Source: a bacterium | GTDB taxonomy: Bacteria; Zhuqueibacterota; Zhuqueibacteria; Zhuqueibacterales; Geothermadaptataceae | NCBI GenBank assembly: GCA_024275575.1 | Contig: JAJRYV010000104.1 | Coordinates: forward strand, 1-41,297 | Reading direction: 5' to 3' | Length of the DNA: 41,297 nt | Part shown: positions 7,898-16,990 of the stretch, in pieces | Layout of the letters: each line of letters starts with the position of its first letter | Numbering within the stretch: position 1 is the first letter of the stretch | Translations under genes and position numbers: made by a program | The notes under the pieces: model-generated | The model's input: only the letters and a program-made list of their open reading frames with translations | Databases searched by the model: none | What the model was told of the DNA's origin: nothing

Positions 7898-9144
7898 TTC
7901 GCGGGGGAATCCCGTTGCACGGTGAAGTCACCGTCGCAGGAAATAAAAACGCCGCTTTACCGATCATTGCCGCAACCGTATTGACCGACGCTGCCTGCAC
8001 TCTGGAAAATATCCCCGACATCCGGGATGTCGATGCCATGCTGGATATCGCTAAAAATCTCGGGAAAACCGTAGAACGGACGGCGCCGAACACGGTGACC
8101 ATTTCCGGTACTGTCAAGTTATCGCATCCGGCGGATGAGCTTGCTCGGCGCCTGCGTGCTTCAATTTTGTTTATGGGTGCGTTGCTGGCAAAAACCGGTG
8201 AGGCATTTATCGCCCCTCCCGGCGGCTGTGTCATCGGTCGTCGCGGCCTCGAAAGCCATTTCACAGCGTTTGAAAAATTCGGTGCAAAAATCGAATTGCG
8301 CGAAAATGTCTACCATGTTTGCGGAAAAAACGATCAATCCGTCTCCGTATTTTTAACCGAACCTTCGGTGACCGCCACTGAAAACATTCTGCTCGTCGCT
8401 GCGATTTCGACGAAAAAAACGACGATCCGAAACGCTGCCTGTGAGCCCCATGTTTCCGATTTGGCGCGGGTGCTGGTAAAGATGGGTGCAACCATCGAAG
8501 GTATCGATACCAACCGGCTGATTATTCACGGCGTTGAAAAACCGGCAGGATTCCGGCATCGCATCGTGCCGGATTATATTGAAACCGGAACCTTTGCCAT
8601 CGCTGCCGCAACGACCAATGGCATTATTCGCATGCGCGACGTTCGCCGGGAGCAGATGTATTTAACCGACTATCATTTAGAAAAATTAGCAGTTAGTCTG
8701 AATTATAAAACAGATAGCGAACTCGAAGTTAAAAGAGCGGCAAGGCCGCCGGTGCTTTCCCGCAAGGTGCAGGTCGGGCCCTGGCCAGGCTTCCCCACCG
8801 ATCTGATGAGCCCGCTCATCGTCCTGGCAACACAGATTGCCGGAACCACACTCTGCCATGACTGGATGTTCGAATCGCGTATGTTTTTTGTTGATAAGCT
8901 CATTGTTATGGGCGCTGAAGTGACGCTTTGTGATCCGCACCGGGGTCTGGTTACCGGTGCGACGCCGTTGCGCGGGCAAAACCTCAGCAGCCCCGATATC
9001 CGGGCCGGTGTCGCACTGGTGATCGCAGCACTGGCGGCACGCGGTGAAAGCGTAATAGATCGTGCCGAACTGGTCGATCGGGGATATGAAAATATCGTCG
9101 GGCGACTGCAAAAACTCGGTGGCGATATCGAGCGGGTGGATTAA
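7882..9144 (+). CDS. murA: UDP-N-acetylglucosamine 1-carboxyvinyltransferase (MurA)
   Basis: 420 residues, the standard length. MurA transfers enolpyruvate from PEP to UDP-GlcNAc, the first committed step of peptidoglycan synthesis. The N-terminus has the conserved GNKNAALPIIAA. The catalytic loop PPGGCVIGRRG carries the reactive cysteine at residue 116, the residue attacked by fosfomycin, so the enzyme should be sensitive in principle. The C-terminus has DRGYENIVGRLQKLGG. It starts inside the 3' end of murB and is followed 17 bp later by rlmN. murB directly before murA places two consecutive-pathway enzymes in one transcript. Confidence 0.97.
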   Translation: MSKFIIRGGIPLHGEVTVAGNKNAALPIIAATVLTDAACTLENIPDIRDVDAMLDIAKNLGKTVERTAPNTVTISGTVKLSHPADELARRLRASILFMGALLAKTGEAFIAPPGGCVIGRRGLESHFTAFEKFGAKIELRENVYHVCGKNDQSVSVFLTEPSVTATENILLVAAISTKKTTIRNAACEPHVSDLARVLVKMGATIEGIDTNRLIIHGVEKPAGFRHRIVPDYIETGTFAIAAATTNGIIRMRDVRREQMYLTDYHLEKLAVSLNYKTDSELEVKRAARPPVLSRKVQVGPWPGFPTDLMSPLIVLATQIAGTTLCHDWMFESRMFFVDKLIVMGAEVTLCDPHRGLVTGATPLRGQNLSSPDIRAGVALVIAALAARGESVIDRAELVDRGYENIVGRLQKLGGDIERVD

Positions 9145-9161
9145 AATCAGGCGTAAAATAC

Positions 9162-10205
9162 ATGGAAAAAACGAGAATTAAAGACTTAGCTTTTGCAGAA
9201 CTGGAAAAACTGATCGTTTCTCTTGGTGAGAAAAAATTCCGGGCACGGCAAATTTATCAATGGCTGTATGTGCATAATGTTCGTACTTTCGGTGAGATGA
9301 AAAATCTTTCAAAATCAATGCGGGAAAAGTTGCATGAATTTTGTGAGCTAAATTTACTTACGCATGAAAATACCAAAATTTCTCCGGACGGCGCGACGAA
9401 AAAATTTTTACTGCGCCTGCATGATGGCTACCATATCGAATCAGTGCTGATGCATTCGCAACATGGCCGTACTTTATGCGTTTCAACGCAGGTCGGCTGT
9501 CCGGTAAATTGCCGTTTTTGTGCAACCGGGCTCATGGGTTTGCATCGAAACCTCACTGCCGGTGAAATCATCGAGCAGGTGTTGCTGGTGGAGAATTTGG
9601 CAGGAGAAAATGTAACCAACATCGTCGTGATGGGCATGGGAGAGCCCTTTTTGAATTATGATAATTTGATGCAGGCGCTGGATATTCTCACAGATGACGA
9701 CGGCAAGAATATGGCGCGACGGCATATCGTCGTTTCTACCAGCGGTATCCTGCCGCAGATCGAACGATTTATCACTGAAAATCGCCGTTACCGCCTGGCA
9801 ATTTCCCTCAATGCACCAACGGACAGGCAACGACAACAAATCATGCCATTAAACAGAAAGTGGCCGCTGCAGAAATTGCTCGCAGCGGCACGGAAATACA
9901 CGGAATCGAACCGCAACCGCATCACTTTTGAATATGTTTTGCTGCGGGGCATCAACGATAGCGTTGATGATGCACAGAAATTACGCACACTGCTGCAGGG
10001 TATCGATTGTAAACTGAATCTCATCCCGTTTAACACGATCTACAGCATTTATCAGCGCCCGGAGAAAGAGGCGATCATGGCATTTTATTCGGTTTTTGAA
10101 GGTGTTCGTTTTCCGGTAACCATCCGCTGGAGCAAGGGGGCTGATATTGACGCAGCCTGTGGGCAACTCGTGACTCGTGAGGGGGGAAAACCCGTTGTGC
10201 AATGA
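9162..10205 (+). CDS. rlmN: Dual-specificity 23S rRNA/tRNA adenine C2-methyltransferase (RlmN)
   Basis: 347 residues, a radical SAM enzyme. RlmN methylates C2 of A2503 in 23S rRNA (and A37 of some tRNAs in E. coli). The iron-sulfur cluster motif is C113-x3-C117-x2-C120 within TQVGCPVNCRFCATG. The second catalytic cysteine lies in DIDAACGQL at C333, a position that distinguishes the RlmN/Cfr family. Also visible are VVMGMGEPFLNYDN and VVSTSGILP. It is the last gene of the murB-murA-rlmN run and converges on the TPR gene, with 60 bp between the stops. Confidence 0.97.
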   Translation: MEKTRIKDLAFAELEKLIVSLGEKKFRARQIYQWLYVHNVRTFGEMKNLSKSMREKLHEFCELNLLTHENTKISPDGATKKFLLRLHDGYHIESVLMHSQHGRTLCVSTQVGCPVNCRFCATGLMGLHRNLTAGEIIEQVLLVENLAGENVTNIVVMGMGEPFLNYDNLMQALDILTDDDGKNMARRHIVVSTSGILPQIERFITENRRYRLAISLNAPTDRQRQQIMPLNRKWPLQKLLAAARKYTESNRNRITFEYVLLRGINDSVDDAQKLRTLLQGIDCKLNLIPFNTIYSIYQRPEKEAIMAFYSVFEGVRFPVTIRWSKGADIDAACGQLVTREGGKPVVQ

Positions 10206-10265
10206 GAAAAAAAAACGGCAAGATTGGCAGGGTGCAAAAAGATGGGCGATAAGCAGAATCCTGCC

Positions 10266-11285
10266 TCAAGACGCTTGCTTTTCAGCTTTTTTCAAAAATT
10301 CACGGGCGCGTTTTTTGATGGGTTTCGCGCGTTTTTTCAGGTAGGGAGAAATTTTCATCTCCAGCGCATGGCGTGCCGATCGGATCGCTTGCGAAAAATC
10401 TCCAAGATTGAAATAAATTTCAGCAAGCGAGGTGTGGCACTGCATTTCATTAAAACCGGATTTTACGTTTTCATTGTGATAAGTCGCTAAAATCTTTTTG
10501 TAACAATGCAGCGCCTGCTGCCACTTTTCCTGTTTCAGGTTGATTTTTGCCTGCCCCCATAAAAAAAAGCGGCTGCCGGGATGCTCACTTACAGCCAAAT
10601 TAATGAGTTTCTCAGCCTCGGCAAAATGATCTTCTTTCACCAAAATCCAGAATAAACCGTTGATGGCGGCAGGCCGGGTGAACTTGCCGGCACGAATCGC
10701 CTGGCGAATCATTTTTTTTCCCTGCTCCCGTTCATCTGCGACAAACGGCAACCACTTTAAATATTTACTGAGCTGGCTGCGATAGTATTTGTAGGTGCCG
10801 ATGCCGAGGTAAATATCGTAATTTGTCGAATCCAGTTTGAGCGCTTTTTGCAGGGCGTTGATACTGCTCCAGCCATCTTTGAAGGCGTGAAAAAGCTGAT
10901 TGTTGCGGCCGCGCACCATAGCCTCATATCCGATGGCCCCACCGAGAAAAAAGAGTGGCCAGGAATTTTCCGGATAAGTTTTGATGTCAGCACGACTGAG
11001 CGCAATGGCTTTTTGCGTCAGACTGAAAAAAACCTCAATATCAGTGTAATCCTCATAATCCATCATGCGTGATTGCAGCGTTGCGGCATGAAAAAAGTAA
11101 CCAACCGGACTTTGCGGGTTTTCCTTTTTTAGTGAATCGCAACGACTGATCGCTTTCTCATAGCGTTGAAATATGGTATCTGAAATGATGTTTTGAATCG
11201 TAGTGATTTGTCGCTGTGCCAGATAGTTTCCAGCGAAGAGAAACGATTGCAGTGACAGGAAAACTATCAGGATGGTTTTTGTCAT
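10266..11285 (-). CDS. Exported tetratricopeptide-repeat protein
   Basis: 339 residues. The N-terminus MTKTILIVFLSLQSFLFAG is a good signal peptide without an obvious lipobox cysteine. The rest is helical with TPR-like repeats, clearest at NSWPLFFLGGAIGYEAM, YDIYLGIGTYKYYRSQ, FFLWGQAKINLKQEKWQQAL and TSLAEIYFNLGDFSQAIRSA. The C-terminus is strongly basic (KKRAKPIKKRAREFLKKAEK). It probably acts as a periplasmic or membrane-associated scaffold. No enzymatic motif is visible. It lies downstream of upp on the same strand, with 78 bp between them. Function not recognised. Confidence 0.8.
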   Translation of the reverse strand: MTKTILIVFLSLQSFLFAGNYLAQRQITTIQNIISDTIFQRYEKAISRCDSLKKENPQSPVGYFFHAATLQSRMMDYEDYTDIEVFFSLTQKAIALSRADIKTYPENSWPLFFLGGAIGYEAMVRGRNNQLFHAFKDGWSSINALQKALKLDSTNYDIYLGIGTYKYYRSQLSKYLKWLPFVADEREQGKKMIRQAIRAGKFTRPAAINGLFWILVKEDHFAEAEKLINLAVSEHPGSRFFLWGQAKINLKQEKWQQALHCYKKILATYHNENVKSGFNEMQCHTSLAEIYFNLGDFSQAIRSARHALEMKISPYLKKRAKPIKKRAREFLKKAEKQAS

Positions 11286-11363
11286 AAGTTTATTCGAAAT
11301 TAAGCCGTATTGAAGTCCAATAAAATGGTGGTATCACATCAATTGAAATATTCATGCAGTGGA

Positions 11364-11993
11364 TTAATACGTCCCATATTGCCGGTCTCCCGCATCACCG
11401 AGCCCGGGCAAAATGTAACCGAGATCATTGAGCTCGCGGTCGACAGCAGCGGTATAAATAGGAATTTGCGGGTATTTTTCATGTACAGCCGCGATGCCCT
11501 CCGGCGCTGCGACAATCGTTGCGACACGCAGGTTTGCCAGCGAGGTTAAGGCCGCCAGAACATCGAGGGCAGCTATGAGGCTGCCACCGGTTGCGAGCAT
11601 GGGGTCAGCTAAGATCATATATCCGTTTGCTAAATCGGACGGCATTTTGCAATAATACTTCACTGGTTTTAAAGTTTCTTTATCTCTGTAAATACCGATG
11701 TGCCCGATTCTGGCATCCGGCAGGTACCTTGTTAAACCTTCAGCAAGACCAAGTGCAGCCCGTAAAATGGCGATCACAGTAACTGAATATTCCATAACCG
11801 CAACAGTCGCCGGTTCGAGAGGTGTTTCGACTGTAATTTCACTGGTCGGCAAATCGCGGGCGATTTCGATGGAAAGAAGTTCACCACACTCAATAAGCGC
11901 ACGACGGAAATGCGCGGTATCGGTGTTTTTATCGCGCAAGACAGCCAGTCTTTCCTGCAAGAAGGGGTGGTTAAAGGTACGGATGTTTTTCAT
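11364..11993 (-). CDS. upp: Uracil phosphoribosyltransferase
   Basis: 209 residues from ATG 11993; a longer reading from 12032 would add 13 residues not expected in the family, whose usual length is about 208. The enzyme makes UMP from uracil and PRPP in pyrimidine salvage. The PRPP-binding loop is ILADPMLATGGSLIAAL and the conserved C-terminal end is PGLGDAGDRQYG, which binds uracil. The N-terminal block IRTFNHPFLQERLAVLRDKNT is also typical. It is transcribed divergently from the strong promoter at 12101. Confidence 0.95.
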   Translation of the reverse strand: MKNIRTFNHPFLQERLAVLRDKNTDTAHFRRALIECGELLSIEIARDLPTSEITVETPLEPATVAVMEYSVTVIAILRAALGLAEGLTRYLPDARIGHIGIYRDKETLKPVKYYCKMPSDLANGYMILADPMLATGGSLIAALDVLAALTSLANLRVATIVAAPEGIAAVHEKYPQIPIYTAAVDRELNDLGYILPGLGDAGDRQYGTY

Positions 11994-12100
11994 CTCTATC
12001 AGGCTCCGGAAAGTTTGGTGAGAATATAGCATTCAATCGTAAACATGCAAGGTCAAATCCCGGATAAAAGTCAGGTGAAAACAGCTTTTTTGAAAATTTA

Positions 12101-12129
12101 TTGACAAATAGCCTGAAAATCACTATACT
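12101..12129 (+). promoter_or_regulatory. Consensus sigma-70 type promoter
   Basis: A -35 box TTGACA (12101-12106, 6 of 6) and a -10 box TATACT (12124-12129, 5 of 6) are spaced by exactly 17 bp. Transcription would begin near 12136 and run rightward, away from upp. The next gene in that direction starts 820 bp later, so either the M23 peptidase has a very long leader or a separate RNA is made here. Confidence 0.65.
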
Positions 12130-12135
12130 AATCTC

Positions 12136-12300
12136 CAGGTTCTTAAAGAAGGCAAGAAAAGCATCTTGCTTGGAGGGAGGGCCTATAAATCACAGTTTTC
12201 ATAATTCATACCCACCTCGTTCGATTATGAAAATCGTGGTTTATCATTGAGAGGAAATCGGAAGGGTTGCAGGCTGCAAATTACATCTCGCCATTCACAT
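12136..12300 (+). ncRNA. Candidate structured small RNA or long leader
   Basis: Directly downstream of the consensus promoter are three hairpins. The first is GCAAGA/TCTTGC (12152-12169, 6-base loop). The second is a long stem pairing 12185-12205 with 12224-12244: 21 pairs with two G-U wobbles and one A-C mismatch, closing an 18-base loop that contains CCCACCTCG. The third is TTGCA/TGCAA near 12268-12280. The loop sequence ACCTC is complementary to a GAGGT-like Shine-Dalgarno, as in some antisense RNAs. No match to 6S, tmRNA, RNase P or SRP RNA was recognised, and no clear intrinsic terminator follows. The boundaries are guesses. Confidence 0.3.
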
Positions 12301-12956
12301 CGAGTTTTAGTTGAGAGAAAGAGCTAAATACCGGAAAGAGTTTGTTCTCAATTCTGAAATACACGCAATGTGAACACTGCACCGCAAACCCTTCGTCCTG
12401 CATATCGGATTTCCTGAATCGTTGACTTTAATTCTCCTTCCAGCAGAAAAGCAAAAAGATATTGCTCTGATTATAACCATTTTTGAAGCCTGCAAATGGA
12501 CTCGCCCGATTTGAAATGTATTTTTTTGGAACATTTGTAACAGGTGCGTTTATTGCAGTTGATGACTTCGCAATTATGATCGAAAAAAATGAAACAAAGA
12601 TGTTATTTATAATTCGAAGTTGTGTCCTGCCTAAAGATGTTCAATTTGATGCCGTTTTCTAATACCGATTAAAATGACGGCTCAATTACGAAGTCGTAAG
12701 TGTTTCTTTATGGAAAGCATGATTATTTTGATGGCGAAACATATTTTTAAATGTATTTTATTGACTTTATTAGAATTAGATTGTATTATTTATTTCCAGC
12801 ACGATTTTTGTTGAGAATTATCTAAAATTTGAGCGCACCGTTTGCTTTTATATATAGCAGATTTTATATTGGGGTGAAATCTGTAATCTTTGCTGTTGAC
12901 GAATGGAAAACCAGGTGTCATGATTACTGTATTAGTTTATGGAAGGAGGAGGGATA

Positions 12957-13877
12957 ATGCGCGATAAACGGATCAAAGTGATCTATTTTTCGCTGCAGGG
13001 ATCGGAGAGTAAAGAGTTCATCCTATCATGGAAGTTGATATTAGGATCGTTCTTTTTGCTTTTTGCGATCATCCTGTTACTCGTGGGTTCATCTATTTCT
13101 GCATTTACAGATTATTATCACAATTTTCGCATTGAAACCTTGTCAAAGACAAACGCTGGATTGCGCACGCAATTACATGAGCTTGGCAAAATGGCCAACG
13201 AATTGCAAACACGCGTCCATAAGTTTGAACGTGAAAATGATGACCTGGGCATTTTTGCCGATCAACCGCTAATGGATTCCGACATACGTCAGGTCGGGGT
13301 TGGGGGTAGTGATGCTGACCGTACAGAAGATTCCCTGCTGCCGCATGACCTGCAGCGTGTTACCAATGAATATCGCTCAATGCTGGAAACGACCAGTAGA
13401 AAACTCGGTCTGGTTGAATCTGAAAAAAGTGTTCTCCTTTCCGCTATTGAAGAACGCCAGATCAAGCTGGATCACCAACCTTCCATTTATCCGGTCACAG
13501 GTAGAATCACCGACCCTTTCGGCTACCGCATCGACCCATTCACCAAAAGTAAAAGACACCACAAAGGCATCGATATCGCCCAGCGGCTGGGAACACCTGT
13601 TAAAGCAACGGCTGCAGGAACTGTTGTTCTTGCAAAAAAGAAATACAAGAAAAATAGTGGTTTTGGGCGTGTGGTCAAAATTGACCATGGAAACGGGTTT
13701 ATCACGATTTTTGGCCATCTTGATGAAATATATGTCAAACCGGGGCAAAAAATTGAACGCCATGAAATCATTGGAACCGTTGGCAGTACTGGCCGCTCCA
13801 CCGGGCCGCACCTACATTATGAAGTCAAAAAAGGTGGCGTACAGTTAAACCCCAACGATTATATTATTGCTGAATAA
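12957..13877 (+). CDS. Membrane-anchored M23 family (LytM-type) peptidase
   Basis: 306 residues from ATG 12957, placed just after a strong GGAAGGAGGAGGG site; an ATG 18 bp earlier overlaps that site and is unlikely. A single N-terminal transmembrane segment lies at about 22-45 (FFLLFAIILLLVGSSISAF), followed by a coiled coil (about 55-90) and a C-terminal M23 domain. Zinc ligands are visible in HHKGIDIA (His and Asp) and in GPHLHYEV (HxH). It should sit in the inner membrane with its catalytic domain in the periplasm, cutting peptidoglycan cross-links or activating amidases. All metal ligands appear present, so it is probably active. A good terminator follows. Confidence 0.92.
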   Translation: MRDKRIKVIYFSLQGSESKEFILSWKLILGSFFLLFAIILLLVGSSISAFTDYYHNFRIETLSKTNAGLRTQLHELGKMANELQTRVHKFERENDDLGIFADQPLMDSDIRQVGVGGSDADRTEDSLLPHDLQRVTNEYRSMLETTSRKLGLVESEKSVLLSAIEERQIKLDHQPSIYPVTGRITDPFGYRIDPFTKSKRHHKGIDIAQRLGTPVKATAAGTVVLAKKKYKKNSGFGRVVKIDHGNGFITIFGHLDEIYVKPGQKIERHEIIGTVGSTGRSTGPHLHYEVKKGGVQLNPNDYIIAE

Positions 13878-13889
13878 ATTGGTTTTCTG

Positions 13890-13920
13890 ATAAAGGCGGT
13901 TAATAGCCGCCTTTATTTTA
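13890..13920 (+). terminator. Intrinsic terminator after the M23 peptidase
   Basis: ATAAAGGCGG and CCGCCTTTAT form a perfect 10-bp stem with a 7-base loop, followed by TTTA. It lies 13 bp after the stop codon. Confidence 0.8.
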
Positions 13921-13986
13921 GCGGGATCAAGTCTCTCCACCATCGCACTTCTATAAGAATCATTTTTCAACCCGGGGTAATAAATA

Positions 13987-16467
13987 ATGCGCTTGACGAG
14001 CGTCACTGTTTTGTCACTTTTCTCTTGTGTGGCTTATTCTCATGCACAAATTAGAATCAGTGAAGTCATGTTCGATCCTGCCGCTTCCGAGTCAACAGAT
14101 GAATTTATCGAGTTGGTCAATATGAGTCCGGCGAAACCTTTCGATCTGGCGCATATTCATCTCGGCGATCAAAGATCTCAGGACAGCATCGCATTTAACG
14201 GCGCAAGTTCGTTGCTTGCACCCGGGCAATATGCCGTGATATTTGACAGTGATTATGACATCAGCAGGGGAACATACGCAGCTATTATCCCTACTGATGC
14301 ACGAATATTACACGTGGTAGATAAAACCCTGGGTTCAGCCGGCCTGTCGAACAGCACTGCAGAAAGCATTCTTCTCATCCACACAAATGGAGACACGCTT
14401 GATTTTTACACTTATACGCTCGGCAACCAACCCGGTTATTCGGATGAATGTATCGATCTCTCGGTGAATTCGAACGAGAATAACTGGGGTAATTCCACGG
14501 CCTTCAACGGTACGCCGGGAGGTGAAAACAGCCTGGCTTTAAAAAAATACAGGGTACAACTAACGCTGGGATTGATAGCGTCCATTGGGGAGATTGTTCG
14601 CATGGCTGAACCGTGTGAGTTGCAAATCGGTGTGGCAAATTCCGGGAGCCATGATTTACAAAATTTACAACTATCGATAAGCATTGATGACACACTATTC
14701 CTGCTGCAGGAATCGATCGAAATTCTCAAAGCTGGTGAAACGATTTTAATCAACTATCCGTGGGTGCCGGCATTGGCTGGAAGCAGCCGTGTAAACGCCC
14801 AAATTTCCTCTCCGGATTACGCTATGCAGGAAAACTGGTTTTTATGGATAGAATGGCCGGAACACAGCCTTGTTCTTAATGAAATTATGTTTTCACCGAC
14901 AGCAGGCGAACCTGAATGGCTGGAAGTTTTTAACCCAAGCCAGTTTCAAATTGAAATAGGAGGCATGAAAGTTCGTGATGCATCCGGCAGACAGGGACTG
15001 ATGCAGAGTGATAAACCGATTATTATGTATCCACAATCCTATGCAGTTTTTACGGGAGATTTGCTCGTTCGCACCCTGTACTCGCTTGGCCCCGAAGCCA
15101 ATATCGTCCAACTCAAAGGGTTCCCATCTCTCAACAACAGCGGTGAAACAATCGCCCTGCTCGGTAAAAGCAGCGCAATAATCGATTCCATCGTGATTAG
15201 TCGCCCGGCAAAGGCCGGTGTCTCACTGGAACGGTTTTCTGCTGATTCCGCCAGCCTTGATTCGACAAACTGGCTTTATTGTGTGGCGGATGCCGGAGCA
15301 ACACCCACGCAAATCAATTCACTCTCTCCTGTTGAATTTGATCTGGCAATCGATACTGCGAACATTAATTGGCAACCTCGTTTTCCTTCCCGCAACATGC
15401 CGATTGTCATCGAAATCCCTATTTTTAATGCCGGTAAAAAAAATACTACACTTAGAAAATGGCAACTGACCGATCGGATCGATGACTTTCTTTATGCCAT
15501 TGGCGAAGAGCAAAAAGAGCTACAACCAGCAGAACGACTGAGAATAAAAGTTGACTACACCCCGCTTGTTTCCGGAGAAAATCAGTTTAAAGTTCAGGCA
15601 TTTTCTACGGGTGACTTAAAGCCTGAAAACAATATGTGTACATTTTCCATTTACGTTTCATTTTTATGGGGCGATGTGGTTTTTAACGAAATTATGGCAA
15701 CACCAGTTGAAGGCCGGGCGGAATGGGTAGAACTCATCAATACGACTGAACAGGAAATCGATTTGCAAGGCTGGTCTTTTTCCGACCTGACGACCACCGG
15801 TATTTTGCATTTCGATAATTCTTCGACATTACTACAACCCCACGATTATTTTATCATCAGCCAGAATCGGCCCTGGCCGGAGAGGTCACCACAGGCGATC
15901 GTCTATCCTGATAAGTGGCCTGCCCTGAATAACGACGGAGACACGATCGTTTTAATGGACAGAAACGGCTCGACGATTGATAGCCTGGGTTATTCACTTA
16001 AAAGTGATGTTACGAAAGGGGTTTCACTCGAGAATATGAACCCGTTTCTTTCTCCGCCGGCGTCGGGTGGCTGGTCTTTTTGTGTTGCTGATGCGGGATC
16101 AACACCCGGAGCGCGCAACAGTTTATATATTGATAAATTGCCGAAAACAGGGCAATTGGAATTGTCACCCAACCCATTTTCGCCTGATGGTGATGGTTTT
16201 GAAGATCATGTTTTGATCGAATACGATTTACCGATGCAAACCTCGAATGTTAATCTTGTCGTTTTTGATTTACGCGGCCGCAAGGTGCGAACATTGCTCA
16301 ATAATGCAAATTCCGGCTCGCATCGGTCGGTTTTTTGGGATGGCCGAGATGATGCCAGCCAACTTTTGGATGTTGGTATTTATATCGTTTACATACAGGC
16401 ACTTAATGCATCCCAAGGGAAGCTGAAAAGGATTAAAAAAACCGTAATCCTTGCAAAAAGGCTATAA
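13987..16467 (+). CDS. Secreted lamin-tail domain protein with FlgD-like C-terminal domain
   Basis: 826 residues with a signal peptide (about 1-20, ending SHAQ). Three lamin-tail (LTD) domains are visible from their openings: RISEVMFDPAASESTDEFIE, LNEIMFSPTAGEPEWLEVFN and FNEIMATPVEGRAEWVELIN. Between them are Ig-like or CARDB-like beta segments (for example GSHDLQNLQLSISIDDTLFL). The C-terminal 100 residues form a FlgD-like Ig/sorting domain, starting LSPNPFSPDGDGFEDH with VFDLRGRKVRTLL and a GIYIVYI end, as in surface proteins of Bacteroidetes and related phyla. It is likely exported and cell-surface attached or secreted. The substrate or role is unknown. It stands alone between a terminator and the rho leader. 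Confidence 0.87.
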   Translation: MRLTSVTVLSLFSCVAYSHAQIRISEVMFDPAASESTDEFIELVNMSPAKPFDLAHIHLGDQRSQDSIAFNGASSLLAPGQYAVIFDSDYDISRGTYAAIIPTDARILHVVDKTLGSAGLSNSTAESILLIHTNGDTLDFYTYTLGNQPGYSDECIDLSVNSNENNWGNSTAFNGTPGGENSLALKKYRVQLTLGLIASIGEIVRMAEPCELQIGVANSGSHDLQNLQLSISIDDTLFLLQESIEILKAGETILINYPWVPALAGSSRVNAQISSPDYAMQENWFLWIEWPEHSLVLNEIMFSPTAGEPEWLEVFNPSQFQIEIGGMKVRDASGRQGLMQSDKPIIMYPQSYAVFTGDLLVRTLYSLGPEANIVQLKGFPSLNNSGETIALLGKSSAIIDSIVISRPAKAGVSLERFSADSASLDSTNWLYCVADAGATPTQINSLSPVEFDLAIDTANINWQPRFPSRNMPIVIEIPIFNAGKKNTTLRKWQLTDRIDDFLYAIGEEQKELQPAERLRIKVDYTPLVSGENQFKVQAFSTGDLKPENNMCTFSIYVSFLWGDVVFNEIMATPVEGRAEWVELINTTEQEIDLQGWSFSDLTTTGILHFDNSSTLLQPHDYFIISQNRPWPERSPQAIVYPDKWPALNNDGDTIVLMDRNGSTIDSLGYSLKSDVTKGVSLENMNPFLSPPASGGWSFCVADAGSTPGARNSLYIDKLPKTGQLELSPNPFSPDGDGFEDHVLIEYDLPMQTSNVNLVVFDLRGRKVRTLLNNANSGSHRSVFWDGRDDASQLLDVGIYIVYIQALNASQGKLKRIKKTVILAKRL

Positions 16468-16495
16468 TTAGGGCGCTGTTTGATGCTTAAATGAC

Positions 16496-16524
16496 TTGAC
16501 AATGCCAAAGAATATTTTTATCTT
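16496..16524 (+). promoter_or_regulatory. Candidate promoter for rho
   Basis: TTGACA (16496-16501, 6 of 6), a 17-bp spacer and TATCTT (16519-16524, 4 of 6). It would give a rho transcript with a leader of about 460 bases. Confidence 0.45.
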
Positions 16525-16777
16525 CGACGGTCAATTATTACCGCAGAATCAAGTCCCGCATTCAGACAATCCTTGATTCCTCAAATTCTTCATTCAAACT
16601 AAAATTGCTCATTTTTAAAATAGAAGAATTGTTTTAAGTAGGATCAATATTTAAAACTCTATAGGCTTGTTTAAAAAATGTGACTGGATTTTGTGTGTCA
16701 GGGTTTCAATTTTCTCACGCTCAAAAAAAAACAATCCAACTATCCTGGCAAGCATAGTGTCGAGTTTTACAGAATTG

Positions 16778-16804
16778 CCAATGCGTTGGGACGCATTTGG
16801 TTTT
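16778..16804 (+). terminator. Terminator-like hairpin in the rho leader
   Basis: CCAATGCGT and ACGCATTTGG pair over seven uninterrupted base pairs (AATGCGT/ACGCATT), extended by CC/GG across a bulge, around a TGGG loop, and are followed by TTTT and an A/T tract. It lies between the candidate promoter and the rho start, so it could attenuate rho or end an independent short RNA. Confidence 0.4.
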
Positions 16805-16990
16805 AAATAATAATATGTGTGCAAGCGGACTGATGAAATATCTGCTTTATTTTGATTAAGAAGGCCATACTCTCCGAGAAAACTTCCTTATAAAATATCT
16901 TAAATTCTGTTTCCATCGGCAAACTTATCTTACGTGCAATCAAATACTATTTATGAATTAAAACGATTTACACTGGTGAAAGGAATTTTT

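Larger units (their letters stand above)
12033..12956. other. 920-bp non-coding region before the M23 peptidase gene
   Basis: No convincing protein gene is present; short ORFs here lack ribosome-binding sites and recognisable composition. The left part carries a consensus promoter and hairpins, listed separately. Further right, GACTTCGCAATT (12564-12575) and AATTACGAAGTC (12684-12695) form an 11-of-12 inverted repeat spaced by 108 bp. From about 12720 the DNA is very A/T-rich up to the strong Shine-Dalgarno of the peptidase gene. Confidence 0.5.
16468..16990. other. 520-bp region upstream of rho
   Basis: A/T-rich and without a credible gene. It carries a candidate promoter and a terminator-like hairpin, listed separately, consistent with a long rho leader. 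The rho gene is autoregulated in several bacteria, but nothing here proves that for this organism. Confidence 0.45.

Noticed and set aside
10206-10265. Bidirectional terminator between rlmN and the TPR gene
   Set aside because: A run of nine A is present, but the only stem (GGCAGG/CCTGCC) has a loop of nearly 30 bases and is not adjacent to the run.
12136-12350. 6S RNA at the strong promoter
   Set aside because: The 5' end finds no long complementary partner within the next 200 bases and there is no central open bubble, so the rod-like 6S shape cannot be formed.
12307-12534. 75-codon minus-strand ORF in the non-coding region
   Set aside because: No ribosome-binding site, no recognisable composition or domain, and it lies within the region of hairpins.
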